From the NCBI RefSeq assembly GCF_037975245.1, contig NC_092565.1:20124999-20188998 (forward strand): a stretch of DNA of 64,000 nt. The letters are read 5' to 3'. Positions within the stretch are counted from its first letter, which is position 1. Every line of letters starts with the position of its first letter. Source of the stretch: Apostichopus japonicus (taxonomy: Eukaryota > Echinodermata > Holothuroidea > Aspidochirotida > Stichopodidae). The translations under genes were made by a program, and so were the position numbers. Under the pieces are notes generated by a model. The model ran no database searches. It was not told where the DNA came from and worked only from the letters and a program-made list of their open reading frames with translations. Shown here piece after piece: positions 11,342 through 19,900 of the stretch.

Positions 11342-12035
11342 TTCGTGGTTTATAGCGACGAGTCAGATACACAACAGGAGAGTTCCAACAACTCAGAGCT
11401 GTATATAGGTTTATATGAAACCATCCATATAACGAACAGTACTGTACTATTTATATCAAACAGTATGCATTAGAACTATTGTAATAGAATTATTTACATG
11501 TTCAAGTTTTCTAATGGACATTTTCTTAGATCTTCATTAATTTAACAAAAGTTAGCTTTGCTTTATACAACAGATGTGACCATGCTCTCATAGAGCAAAA
11601 TGTGATTAGAAATCAGTACAAAATACCAAAATCTAGATCTCACTCTGTGTAGTTTGGTCGTTGGGATGCTAAAGATTTACTCGCCTCAAAAAGCAGACAC
11701 ACACTTGAAAAGCGTGGAATGCTCCATGCTGGTTCTGATTGTTCTACAGAGAAGCGATGATGTATAAAGTATTTTTAATCTTTCTAAAGATAGTCTCAGA
11801 TTGTCTTCCAATTTTGCTACATGTTTTGCTTTTCTCTTCAGTCATTATATGTATTCCTTGCAGTAGTGCTAAGAACAATTGTTGTCAAAAATTTCACTGA
11901 AATAAAAGAGGAAAATGTGACTTTGTACTGGTTGGTTTTTTTTTCTTGTCCAATGTGCCATTATTTGTGCAAATAAAGATGAACAAGTCATGAAAACATG
12001 CTGTATGCATTTCATTTCCAAATGTTTGGATTTTT
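11342..12035 (+). other. MGMT 3' untranslated and downstream region
   Basis: Non-coding. AATAAA at 11901-11906 is followed by a GT-rich stretch (TGTGACTTTGTACTGGTTGG), a good cleavage context. A second AATAAA lies at 11972-11977. Confidence 0.6.
11901..11906 (+). terminator. Polyadenylation signal of MGMT (exon 3b form)
   Basis: Canonical AATAAA followed within 40 bases by a G/T-rich element, 560 bases after the exon 3b stop codon. Confidence 0.6.
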
Positions 12036-12080
12036 GATTCCTTGGCGTTAGCCGTAGGAATCTATGCGGTCATGACTGCG

Positions 12081-12116
12081 TGTGTATGTGTGTGTGTGTG
12101 TCTGTGTGTGTGTGTG
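12081..12116. repeat. (TG)n microsatellite
   Basis: Interrupted TG dinucleotide tract inside the 12036-12840 element. Confidence 0.9.
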
Positions 12117-12121
12117 ACGCC

Positions 12122-12277
12122 AAGCTTGAAATTAGGTTTTCTCAGCAATCCCAAGGTCGATTGATCTCATTCTTGGTACATAGGTTACCCATCATGAGTA
12201 GACGATCCCTATTTATTTTGGTGCTAATATCATGAATATTAATGAGTGGGCGGGGCTTAGAGTGATTTTCAACAAAT
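12122..12277 (+). repeat. Direct repeat unit A (~156 bp)
   Basis: Starts AAGCTTGAAATTAGG and ends TTTTCAACAAAT. It is nearly identical to 12423-12579, with one clear difference at GGTCGATT/GGTGGATT. Each copy ends with the ATGAATATTAATGAGTGGG-type box. Confidence 0.9.
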
Positions 12278-12422
12278 GTCAATATCTTCGCAACCGTAAG
12301 TTCAATTTTCATGGAACTTGGTTTGGTGGTACAAGAGGAAAGTCCTCTATATGAATATGGTGACAGTTTGTCCAATCTCATTATTATTCATGAGGGGCGG
12401 GGCTAAGTTGTTTTTCGCAAAA

Positions 12423-12579
12423 AAGCTTGAAATTAGGTTTTCTCAGCAATCCCAAGGTGGATTGATCTCATTCTTGGTACATAGGTTACCCATCATGAGT
12501 AGACGATCCCTATTTATTTTGGTGCTAATATCATGAATATTAATGAGTGGGCGGGGCTTAGAGTGATTTTCAACAAATC
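12423..12579 (+). repeat. Direct repeat unit B (~157 bp)
   Basis: Second copy of the 12122-12277 unit, offset by 301 bp. The near-identity implies recent duplication or gene conversion. Confidence 0.9.
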
Positions 12580-12587
12580 TTCAGTAT

Positions 12588-12644
12588 GACCCGGCCAGGA
12601 GTCGAACCCCTAACCTTCCAGCTGCAAGTCGGAATTCTACCCCA
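12588..12644 (-). repeat. tRNA-like (SINE-type) fragment with perfect B box
   Basis: Read on the minus strand, this has an anticodon-arm-like segment, then GGTTCGACTCC (an exact polymerase III B box) and an acceptor-like GGCCGGGTC. The 5' half of a tRNA (D arm, 5' acceptor strand) is missing, so it is not a functional tRNA gene. It may be a SINE relic inside the larger repeat. Confidence 0.55.
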
Positions 12645-12840
12645 ATACTATTAATAAGGGGGCATGAATATTAATGAGTGGTAGAGCTTAAAGCAAATTC
12701 TTTAAAATATCAATTTGTTCATCAAACTTGAGCTGATAGCAAGGAACAACATTTGTGTTGATGCTACATTAATATTCATAAAAGGTCGGAACCAAGTGTA
12801 CACAATGAACCTACAGTAATATTTAGATGCCAAGGAATCT

Positions 12841-13539
12841 CAAAACCTCTTGGTTTTCTTGTTATGTTTGCATTCAAGAAACAAAATCAGATAGGTAACT
12901 ACCCTTATCCGCCAACTACAAGTTCTGCTTGACGAATGGTTGTACTGTTTTCAAAAGTAGTGGATTTTGTAGAGGTTTAAGGGTGCTTATCTCCAAAAAA
13001 TGCAGCTAAGATATTTGATATTTCTAAAAGCTTACATAGTATAAACCAAACAACAGAGATAAATGTAAGATCTGAAAAGGTGCCTAAATGTGCAATGGTT
13101 TCCAGTGGTGTCCTAGTATCGTAGTACATTGTAAGCAACAGTAATACAGTATGCTTTCACTTCTTATCTTGCAATGCTACCTCTCTGTCAAAGGATTAAC
13201 TCTGGTTGTTAGGGATGTAGAATTCTTAGTGTTATGATACATCTCTTTAATACAAAATGACACTTTAAAAACAAAATTATTTTGTAGCTGAGTATCAAAT
13301 ATGGTTTTATAATCCAAGACAGTAAAAAGATATGACCAACTCACTTTATTAAAATTTGAGAAATATTTATTTTTTTAAGAATGAACCGTTTTAAACAAAG
13401 AAATCCACAGACAAAGAATCCATGATCCAAGCAACACTTGATTTCCACTTCTTATGACAAATTTTAGGACATCAATTTTCTGTCCATAACTTTGCATTTA
13501 TATTAAAGAAGAAAATATTTTTTAGGTCATCCCCAAAAG
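12841..13539. other. Convergent intergenic stretch between MGMT and MRPS26
   Basis: No gene seen. The left part is unremarkable AT-rich sequence; the right part holds the MRPS26 3'UTR and its candidate polyadenylation signal. Confidence 0.6.
13345..13350 (-). terminator. Candidate polyadenylation signal of MRPS26
   Basis: TTTATT on the plus strand (AATAAA on minus), 190 bases past the stop codon and followed on the minus strand by GTGAGTTGGT. An alternative TTTATT lies at 13366-13371. Confidence 0.45.
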
Positions 13540-13746
13540 TCAGGCTGTCTCTGTTTTTTCTTGTGGCTCATTCTGTTGTCTCTCTTTCTGTTCAAGCCTT
13601 TCTTTTAATTCAGTCCAAGCAGTATTTTCTGGTAAAGTGAATTTCCCGTTTTTATCGATTCCAAATAAATAACTTTTCTCCTCTGCTAGGGCAGCTTCTA
13701 TATTTTCATCCAAGTTTTCCAAGGTGATGTAAGATTTGCTGGCCTC
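13540..13746 (-). CDS. MRPS26: MRPS26 exon 4 (C-terminus)
   Basis: Acceptor TGTTTCAG. Encodes EASKSYITLENLDENIEAAL through a Gln/Glu-rich end, then TGA at 13542-13540. Confidence 0.88.
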   Translation of the reverse strand, partial: EASKSYITLENLDENIEAALAEEKSYLFGIDKNGKFTLPENTAWTELKERLEQKERQQNEPQEKTETA

Positions 13747-16533
13747 CTGAAACAAGAAAAAAAGAAAGAAAAACTGATCACAAGAGTCTGGTATAATTAA
13801 TTTAAGTCTCAATGTAGTGGATCATATTTGATTACCAAAATCCACTCAATGGAAGATTGATTTAGGAATACTATTTATTTGTTTTGTCCTGGAACGGAAT
13901 CAAATTTTCTTGAAGTACCAAACATCAGATGGGTAAACTTTGCAACAGACTGAAAATATTTTAATTTTTTTTGGGGGGGGGGGTGGTGTTAAGGTTATGC
14001 AACAAGCAGCTCTAGAACAGAATATCATCAACACCTGAACCATTTTATCACCACTTTTGTTACATTTTCACTTGTTTCATTCATCACCATCCAACCAACA
14101 CTACCATTTGTTTGGTGACCCTTAAAGTCGGTATCCCTTCTAGTTGCCCCTTCTCCTCTTGCTTCAAACTATTTCTCCTTCGATGACATACATCATCAAA
14201 GTTCTACATTATGAAAGAAATATAGTATTTTGTACGTGTCTGTAGCTGAATTCAGCTACCCTTGAGATGGGTTTGATTCTTAACTTGAACTTGACACAAA
14301 CTTACTCAATCTCTGCCTCAAAGTTTAAGAATAGGTTCTTATCTTTGATTGTGACACTGTGGACTTGACAACAACATTTAAACTTATTTACCTTCTCTTT
14401 CTTGACGAGCTCCTCCAGCTCTGCCAGCCATGCTGCCTCTTCTTTCTCAATCTGAATCAATGCCTGCAGTTTCTCTTCCTCTTCACGCTTTGCTTCCTCT
14501 CGGAGCCGTGCTTCCCTGTGGAAGAAAATTGAATTCCCATCACAGAGTCTTTTACTCCTGAATGACAGACAGTAGCTCACAAGGGAGTATTATGGTTCAA
14601 ATGAGACTAACAAATTTCATGGCTCAGAAAGTTTGCATTAATCCATTTAAGATGCCTTCCAAATTCAAATGATTACAAGTCCTGGAATTGACTATACAGT
14701 CAACTTCACGCTGCTACTGGTATCTTCCGTTTAGCCTTTTTAACTTCGAGTCCAAATGTAATATGAATTACTTAGTCTTCCAAAGGTTGCCATGGATGAT
14801 CAAGACTAGTGTGTGAAGATAATCCCTTAAACTCATTCTTGTTGTATTTAGAAACCATTTTTGGCTTTTAAACTTACCACATACTGCTGGTTGTATCAAT
14901 TGATGCATTAATTAGCTAACAGTTGGTGATCAAAGTATCATCAAATGTTATTTACAAATATATAAGTAGGAAAGGGAACACACTGTGTTTACTTTCCACT
15001 GACTGCACACAGCAATCGGAAATTCATCACTGACGTTACTATTCAACTTTCAAACCAAAGAGTGACTGAAAGTTTCTTAATCACCAGGATTTCATCACAT
15101 CTGATAAATATAAATCTTGATGCATAATCCATGCTGAAGTAATTACAGATAACAATCGACAAGATAAATCAAACTATACGAGAATTATCTCCAAATTTAC
15201 CTCAATTGCCTGGTTTTTGCATTTTCTTCTGTATTCCAAAGTAGAAGCTTTTGCCATTCTTCTTCATCCTTCCTACTCTGCTCCTCAAGTGATACACCAG
15301 CAGCGGTCTCTTTGTTCTTACGTCGATGATCTTGGATACAATGAGATCTGCAAACAAAGAATGGATGAAACCGTACAATACTGTTTTTCCTTCTTGGGTC
15401 TAGAATTCTAAAATTTCCAGCCGAAAGCTAAAAAAATGTCTGTGCATATTATGTAAGTTGCTAGCTAAAATCAAATTCTCATTTTTATTTTTCTTAACTT
15501 AATACAAAAGCATCATCACTTTTGCCCTGTTAAAGTAATGCAAGTGTCTTCTGAGCCTTGCCAAGTTATAACTTGCAGCATCTTTACTTGTATGGGGGTT
15601 TTAATGTGACTATTAAAGAAGATAAATACAAACGCTTTGAAACATAAGGGCAAATAACAACTGGCATCAACTTAAAACATGTATAACACATATAATAAAC
15701 ATTTATACTCAATAATTATTTTCATTGCTAAATCCACTTCAGTCAGGTGTTGGGTGAAGGGTTGATGGCATCTCAGTAATGAGTGTTGCTTTATAGCCAT
15801 GGTATTCAAAGATGGGGCCTATTTTAGGGTTGCCAAAAAAATTGCTGTGTCTCGCCCAAAAGTTTGGAAGGAAAAAAGGAACAAAGTGGCTATTCTTACG
15901 ACTATTCGTAAGAATTATTTCCGATTACGCATGCGCAGTTGCTATTTTTATGACAGGAGTACTATTTTTACGACCAGGAGTAACAATAATTTCCGGTTAG
16001 TGTTAGGGTTAGGATTGGGGTTAAAGTTAGGGTTAGGGTTACCCCTACAACATGCGCAGTTGCTTTATTTACTTTACTGCGCTTGAATTCGCCTTTGTCG
16101 TAAGAATAGTTTATAAATAATTCTTACGACTAGTCGTAAGAATAGCCACGGCCAAAAAGGAAGTGTCTCACTTTTCAACCAATGCCATGGTTATCCTTGG
16201 TAATGAACATAAATTCAACATAGGCCTCAGCAGCCTTTCCAAAATGAGGTATTTCATTACTAACCTTATAGCATTAATAAGAATGTTATACTCGTCCCAC
16301 TTCTCCAGGGAAAATTTGTATTCTGCTGGGTCAATTGGTGTTGGAACTCTCACCCTCCCGATTTTCGACTTGGCTATTGGGTCGGTTCTTCTCTTTCGCC
16401 ATCTCACTGTTTGATAAACGCAACCTGTCTGTAAAACAGGTTCGTTTGTGCATTGTGGTATGAACCTACACAAAGATGTTTTGAATGCTTGAAACATTTT
16501 GTTACCCAAGTCCAAGGTTCCGTGGAAAATCAC
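13540..16533 (-). CDS. MRPS26: Mitochondrial small ribosomal subunit protein mS26
   Basis: Four exons (16533-16265, 15347-15201, 14515-14392, 13746-13540) join in phase to a 248-residue product, or 236 if translation begins at the second Met (codon at 16497). mS26 is a metazoan-type structural protein of the mitochondrial 28S ribosomal subunit. The diagnostic block is KRRTDPIAKSKIGRV followed by PIDPAEY, as in family members (TRHDPLAKSKIERV, VDPAEF). The middle is a long charged helix (EARLREEAKREEEEKLQ) and the C-terminus has SYITLENLDENIEAAL, matching FITRENLEARVEAAL. The N-terminus after Met13 is Arg/Ser-rich and lacks acidic residues until position 17 or so, compatible with a mitochondrial targeting peptide. 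The human protein is 205 residues. The gene is head to head with CCT7. Confidence 0.9.
13747..15200 (-). other. MRPS26 introns 2 and 3 (around exon 3)
   Basis: Intron 3 is 13747-14391 and contains a T-run followed by G10 near 13963-13982. Intron 2 is 14516-15200. Nothing else was recognised. Confidence 0.6.
14392..14515 (-). CDS. MRPS26: MRPS26 exon 3 (charged helix)
   Basis: Acceptor TCCACAG and donor GTAAAT. Encodes an Arg/Glu/Lys-rich helix, REARLREEAKREEEE through ELVKKEK, ending in phase 0. Confidence 0.88.
15201..15347 (-). CDS. MRPS26: MRPS26 exon 2
   Basis: Acceptor TTTGCAG and donor GTAAAT. Encodes SHCIQDHRRKNKE through WNTEENAKTRQL; the W-N-x-x-E-N run matches WNQAENRRL of the family. 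Confidence 0.85.
15348..16264 (-). other. MRPS26 intron 1
   Basis: Contains copy 2 of the TIR element (15882-16153), whose right end lies 111 bp from exon 1. Confidence 0.65.
15882..16153 (+). mobile_element. MULE-like non-autonomous TIR element, copy 2
   Basis: Begins CAAAGTGGCTATTCTTACG and ends AATAGCCACGGCC. It is flanked by an exact 9-bp duplication aaaaaggaa (15873-15881 and 16154-16162). The inverted termini match over about 35 bp with few mismatches; each contains the palindrome-like TTACGACTAGTCGTAA. The interior holds TTAGGG-type repeats at about 15996-16045. It is inverted relative to copy 1. The element lies in an MRPS26 intron and has no ORF of its own. Confidence 0.88.
16265..16533 (-). 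CDS. MRPS26: MRPS26 exon 1 (presequence and DPIAKSK motif)
   Basis: Donor GTTAGT. Two Met codons (16533 and 16497) could start translation; the second gives a more typical targeting peptide. Ends AG|, completed to Arg by exon 2. Confidence 0.82.
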
Positions 16534-16984
16534 TGACTCAAGTCTTCAGTAAATTGTCCTGATTGTACGTTCAAATTGAAAAGTCCAATAGAAATAACAC
16601 ATTTGGCCTACATCCCCATACATCAGTCTCTGTTAATGACTATGAGCGCTTGTTAGAACCTGTAAAAATGTGTGTCGTGTGAGGTCACTGATCTTTCTTT
16701 CTCAGGTGACAAAATCACATGGACAGAGTATTGCTGCCCTACAATCTTCTGCAAATGATTGAATTATGCATTCTATGATATAACTATTTGTTCAAACTAT
16801 TTTCCATATTCAGATCCCATTTAATCAGTTTATAGGTATTTTAAATATTTTTATTAAATATTTATGCTTTATACGTTATTCCTTTGGACTTTCTGTTTGT
16901 GTATTATCGTAATCACATTTTGTACCTCGCAACTAGTTACTAGAATATTCTCGGTTGCCTAGTGAGGTCAGCGAACGCCCAAAA
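16534..16984. promoter_or_regulatory. Shared head-to-head promoter region of MRPS26 and CCT7
   Basis: Only 451 bp separate the outermost MRPS26 start codon and the CCT7 start codon, so both transcription starts must lie here. No TATA box is obvious at either side. A heat-shock-type GAATATTC sits near the CCT7 start. Confidence 0.65.
16943..16950. promoter_or_regulatory. Candidate heat-shock element (GAA-TA-TTC) upstream of CCT7
   Basis: GAATATTC is an exact nGAAnnTTCn inverted pair, 35 bp before the CCT7 ATG. A third unit is imperfect. CCT genes are known HSF targets in other animals; occupancy here is inferred. Confidence 0.35.
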
Positions 16985-16990
16985 ATGATG
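16985..16990 (+). CDS. CCT7: CCT7 coding exon 1 (Met-Met only)
   Basis: ATGATG followed directly by the donor GTAAGA. CCT7 proteins begin MM followed by a splice junction in vertebrates as I recall, and phase 0 fits exon 2. Confidence 0.75.
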
Positions 16991-19900
16991 GTAAGATATC
17001 CGTTTGCATCTTGTTCTTTTACTTAACAATAAATATATCAAACATGACTTAAGTGATAATTCTTATTTAACTTTATTCTGTGTTGCATTTTTACCTACAA
17101 AATAAAGCTTCTTCTTAAGTAAACGCTAACGTAAATTTCACGTGCCTTGTTCTCGTAACCCGTACCAAACAAGTAGAGGCCTAACTAAAGTACCGTTATT
17201 TGCTAGTACAGCTAATACTACTTACTAACGTTAGGCATTAACTTCATTGTTACTGTTAGGCTGTACCAACAGCGATTCGACTGAATTTCATCTCCACATA
17301 TGAAGATAATGTTTTGTAGGAGGCCATTTCGAATGGCCTCCTACAACACAAATCATAACATGGTGTTCCACAGAGATGAGCTTGCCTAATATCAGACCTA
17401 ACAGACTTGTTGGTAGGCCTCAAGTCCCCGCAGGGAAATAATTAGATAGGGCTAGGCTATAGTTATTACTTCATAAAGACCATTGAGAATGACGCATCTT
17501 CCTAACAGTAACACAGTACCAGTATACAGGAGTTGTAGTGGCGAATGGCAGTAGTTGGGAGGGGGAAATAGTTTTTGAGTCTGAGCCTCAGTGGAGCAGG
17601 TAAAAAAATAATAAGTAAAAGCAACTTGTGACTCTAGCCTACCCGCAAAAAATACTTAGTAAAAGGCAGGGTATTCTATAATAGCACCTAACAATGAAAT
17701 ATTCTTTTGATATGTTTAACTTTAAACAGAGAAATGTTATTTGACTGTCACATGAAAGGAGTGTTTGAAGAAATTGAAAAATTGACCAAACTCAGAACCG
17801 GTTATCAAACCATCACAGTTGATCAGTTATATGACATGTCCGCAATTGTTTTCAAGGTGTATTATTTTCAGAACACACATGTTGTAACTTCCATAAAGCC
17901 AAGGCCTATGTTGGAATCCCTCAACTTTTCCATAAAAATTAATACCTGTTCCAAATTATTATTACCTGGTGTGGAAAACCCTAATGATTCTATAAAAATT
18001 GTTCAAATTAGTGAAGAGGTAACACAGTTTTGTGTAATCTTCCATTAAATCAATTGGTTATAGTTTCTTCCTTCATGTCAAAATCAGTGTTTAAAAGTTG
18101 ATGGAAATGGTGTTTGATTAAGTACATTGTTTACCGTTGTATGTGCATACTGTAGTATAGCCTATGCAATCTCACTTCTTGTGTTAATACTTTCAAACAC
18201 TATCAACGTTGTCCAAATCATTTAGAAGGCAATTTTTATACATTCATCAAAAGACACTTACCTGACTTCTCGCAAGAACTTACAAGAAGGTGTGATAATT
18301 AAGACATCTGGTCACATTCTGTTATGAACCAACTATAAATTTCACCTCCAATGCAAGGACAGGTCCCACAGGCTTAATGTAGAATGGTTGGGAGATTCCA
18401 TATAGGACAGCCTAGGTCTAGGCTACCCTTGCTTGCATTCAACGATAGTTTATACCATTTCCAAAAGGCTCAGTGAATGAACTAAATGCTAAGCTTAACT
18501 CAGATGTGAAGTTTGTACTCAAAATTTAGAAAAGGCCTGGTCTTGGCTTAATTCAAATAAGGTGAGTCAACATGCACAATGGCCCCATCTAGGATTATTT
18601 GTATCCATATCCAATCATTGACATTAGTATCAAGTGAGGTAATCTAAGCTTTAATTTATGTAGGTTTTTGTAAAATTTGGACAACATTCTTAACCTGTTT
18701 TGGGAAAACGAGCGTTATTTAGGGTGTTACAATATAAGAGGCACTGTATGCTGAACAATATAAATATGTACTTCACAAGAGATACTTGCTTAATGTTACC
18801 CATCAGGAGAGTTAAATGTTGCATGTTAATCTCATTTGCATGTTTATTTCTATACTTTGTAAATTGTGGCCAAAGCTCATATTCTCCTGATCGTATTTCT
18901 TCTTGTAGCGTCCACAAATAATCGTACTGAAGGAGGGAACAGAGGCTTCCCAGGGGACATCGCAGGTAGTCAGTAACATCAATGCCTGCCAGGTGGTAGC
19001 TGAAGCTGTCCGCACAACCCTGGGTCCGAGGGGAATGGATAAACTCATGGTTGATGGAAATGGTAAGGAAAACCTTATTGCAAGTGAGAATGGTAGAATC
19101 CATTTCGAACTGCAAACATGACTAATTTTTTAGCCAAGGAGCTAGCTAACCCTGTATTAACATGCTGTCTGCTCTAATATTTTACAAGGCTTATCAGAAC
19201 TATTGTGCATATTGCTCGAATGGAATATCTATATTTTAAAGACGCTGAAACACAAAGAACAATTTAGACTATACGGAAACAACAGTAGGCTAATATCCAT
19301 AATATCTAATAATGTAAATTAAAATATGTAAGAAAGAAAGTGGAAGAAATTTGCAGGGACACATCTTCATGGTCAAGTCACCTGGAGGAAAAAGAAACTA
19401 GCCCCTAACAACAAGCCCACCCCTCCCATCTCCTCCTGTCTACCCTGTCCCCCCACACATACACACCAAAAACTGTGTATTCCATTAAAGTAAGAGGAAA
19501 GTGATATGGAAACCTTAATTTACATCTCATACCAGTTCCAGCCGATATGGGCACAAAGCTCCACATGACTACGTTATTTCCAGTGGTGGAATGGAAGAAC
19601 TCTGTCTAGATGTGAGAATTTATACTTATGGTTCATTCTGTTGGTTTGATATCAAAGATCACAGAGTTCAGATAGTCAAGTTTTCTTCCAAATTGGTTGA
19701 GATCATATGTGAAATCAAACCTGCAGTTTGTCATGGGCCATGATAAACATTTATCCCTAATGGTTAAGCCATGAACAGTACATTGAGTTTATCTTAAGAA
19801 CCATTTTGATGAAGCTTCTGGAAAAATAATGTAAGATTTTCACAAAGCATGATCTCACTTATGTTACCAGTCGGCTAATTAAGACACATAACATGCCTTT

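Larger units (their letters stand above)
12036..12840. mobile_element. Candidate ~0.8-kb element bounded by inverted GATTCCTTGGC / GCCAAGGAATC
   Basis: The left end at 12036 reads GATTCCTTGGCGTTAGC. The right end (12829-12840) reads GCCAAGGAATCT, an 11-bp inverted match that extends imperfectly outward (GG.TTTTGA). Inside are a (TG)n tract, a ~156-bp direct repeat in two near-identical copies, repeated ATTAATGAGTGGGCGGGGC motifs and a tRNA-like fragment. No ORF of note and no clear target-site duplication were seen. It is read as a non-autonomous repeat; its class is uncertain. Confidence 0.5.
16991..18908 (+). other. CCT7 intron 1
   Basis: Contains a 33-bp inverted repeat (17314-17346) and an unexplained open frame (17707-18048) with exon-like edges. 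Otherwise ordinary AT-rich sequence. Confidence 0.6.

Noticed and set aside
12588-12644. Intact tRNA gene on the minus strand
   Set aside because: The B box and 3' acceptor-like part are present, but the 5' acceptor strand and D arm are missing and the anticodon stem is imperfect.
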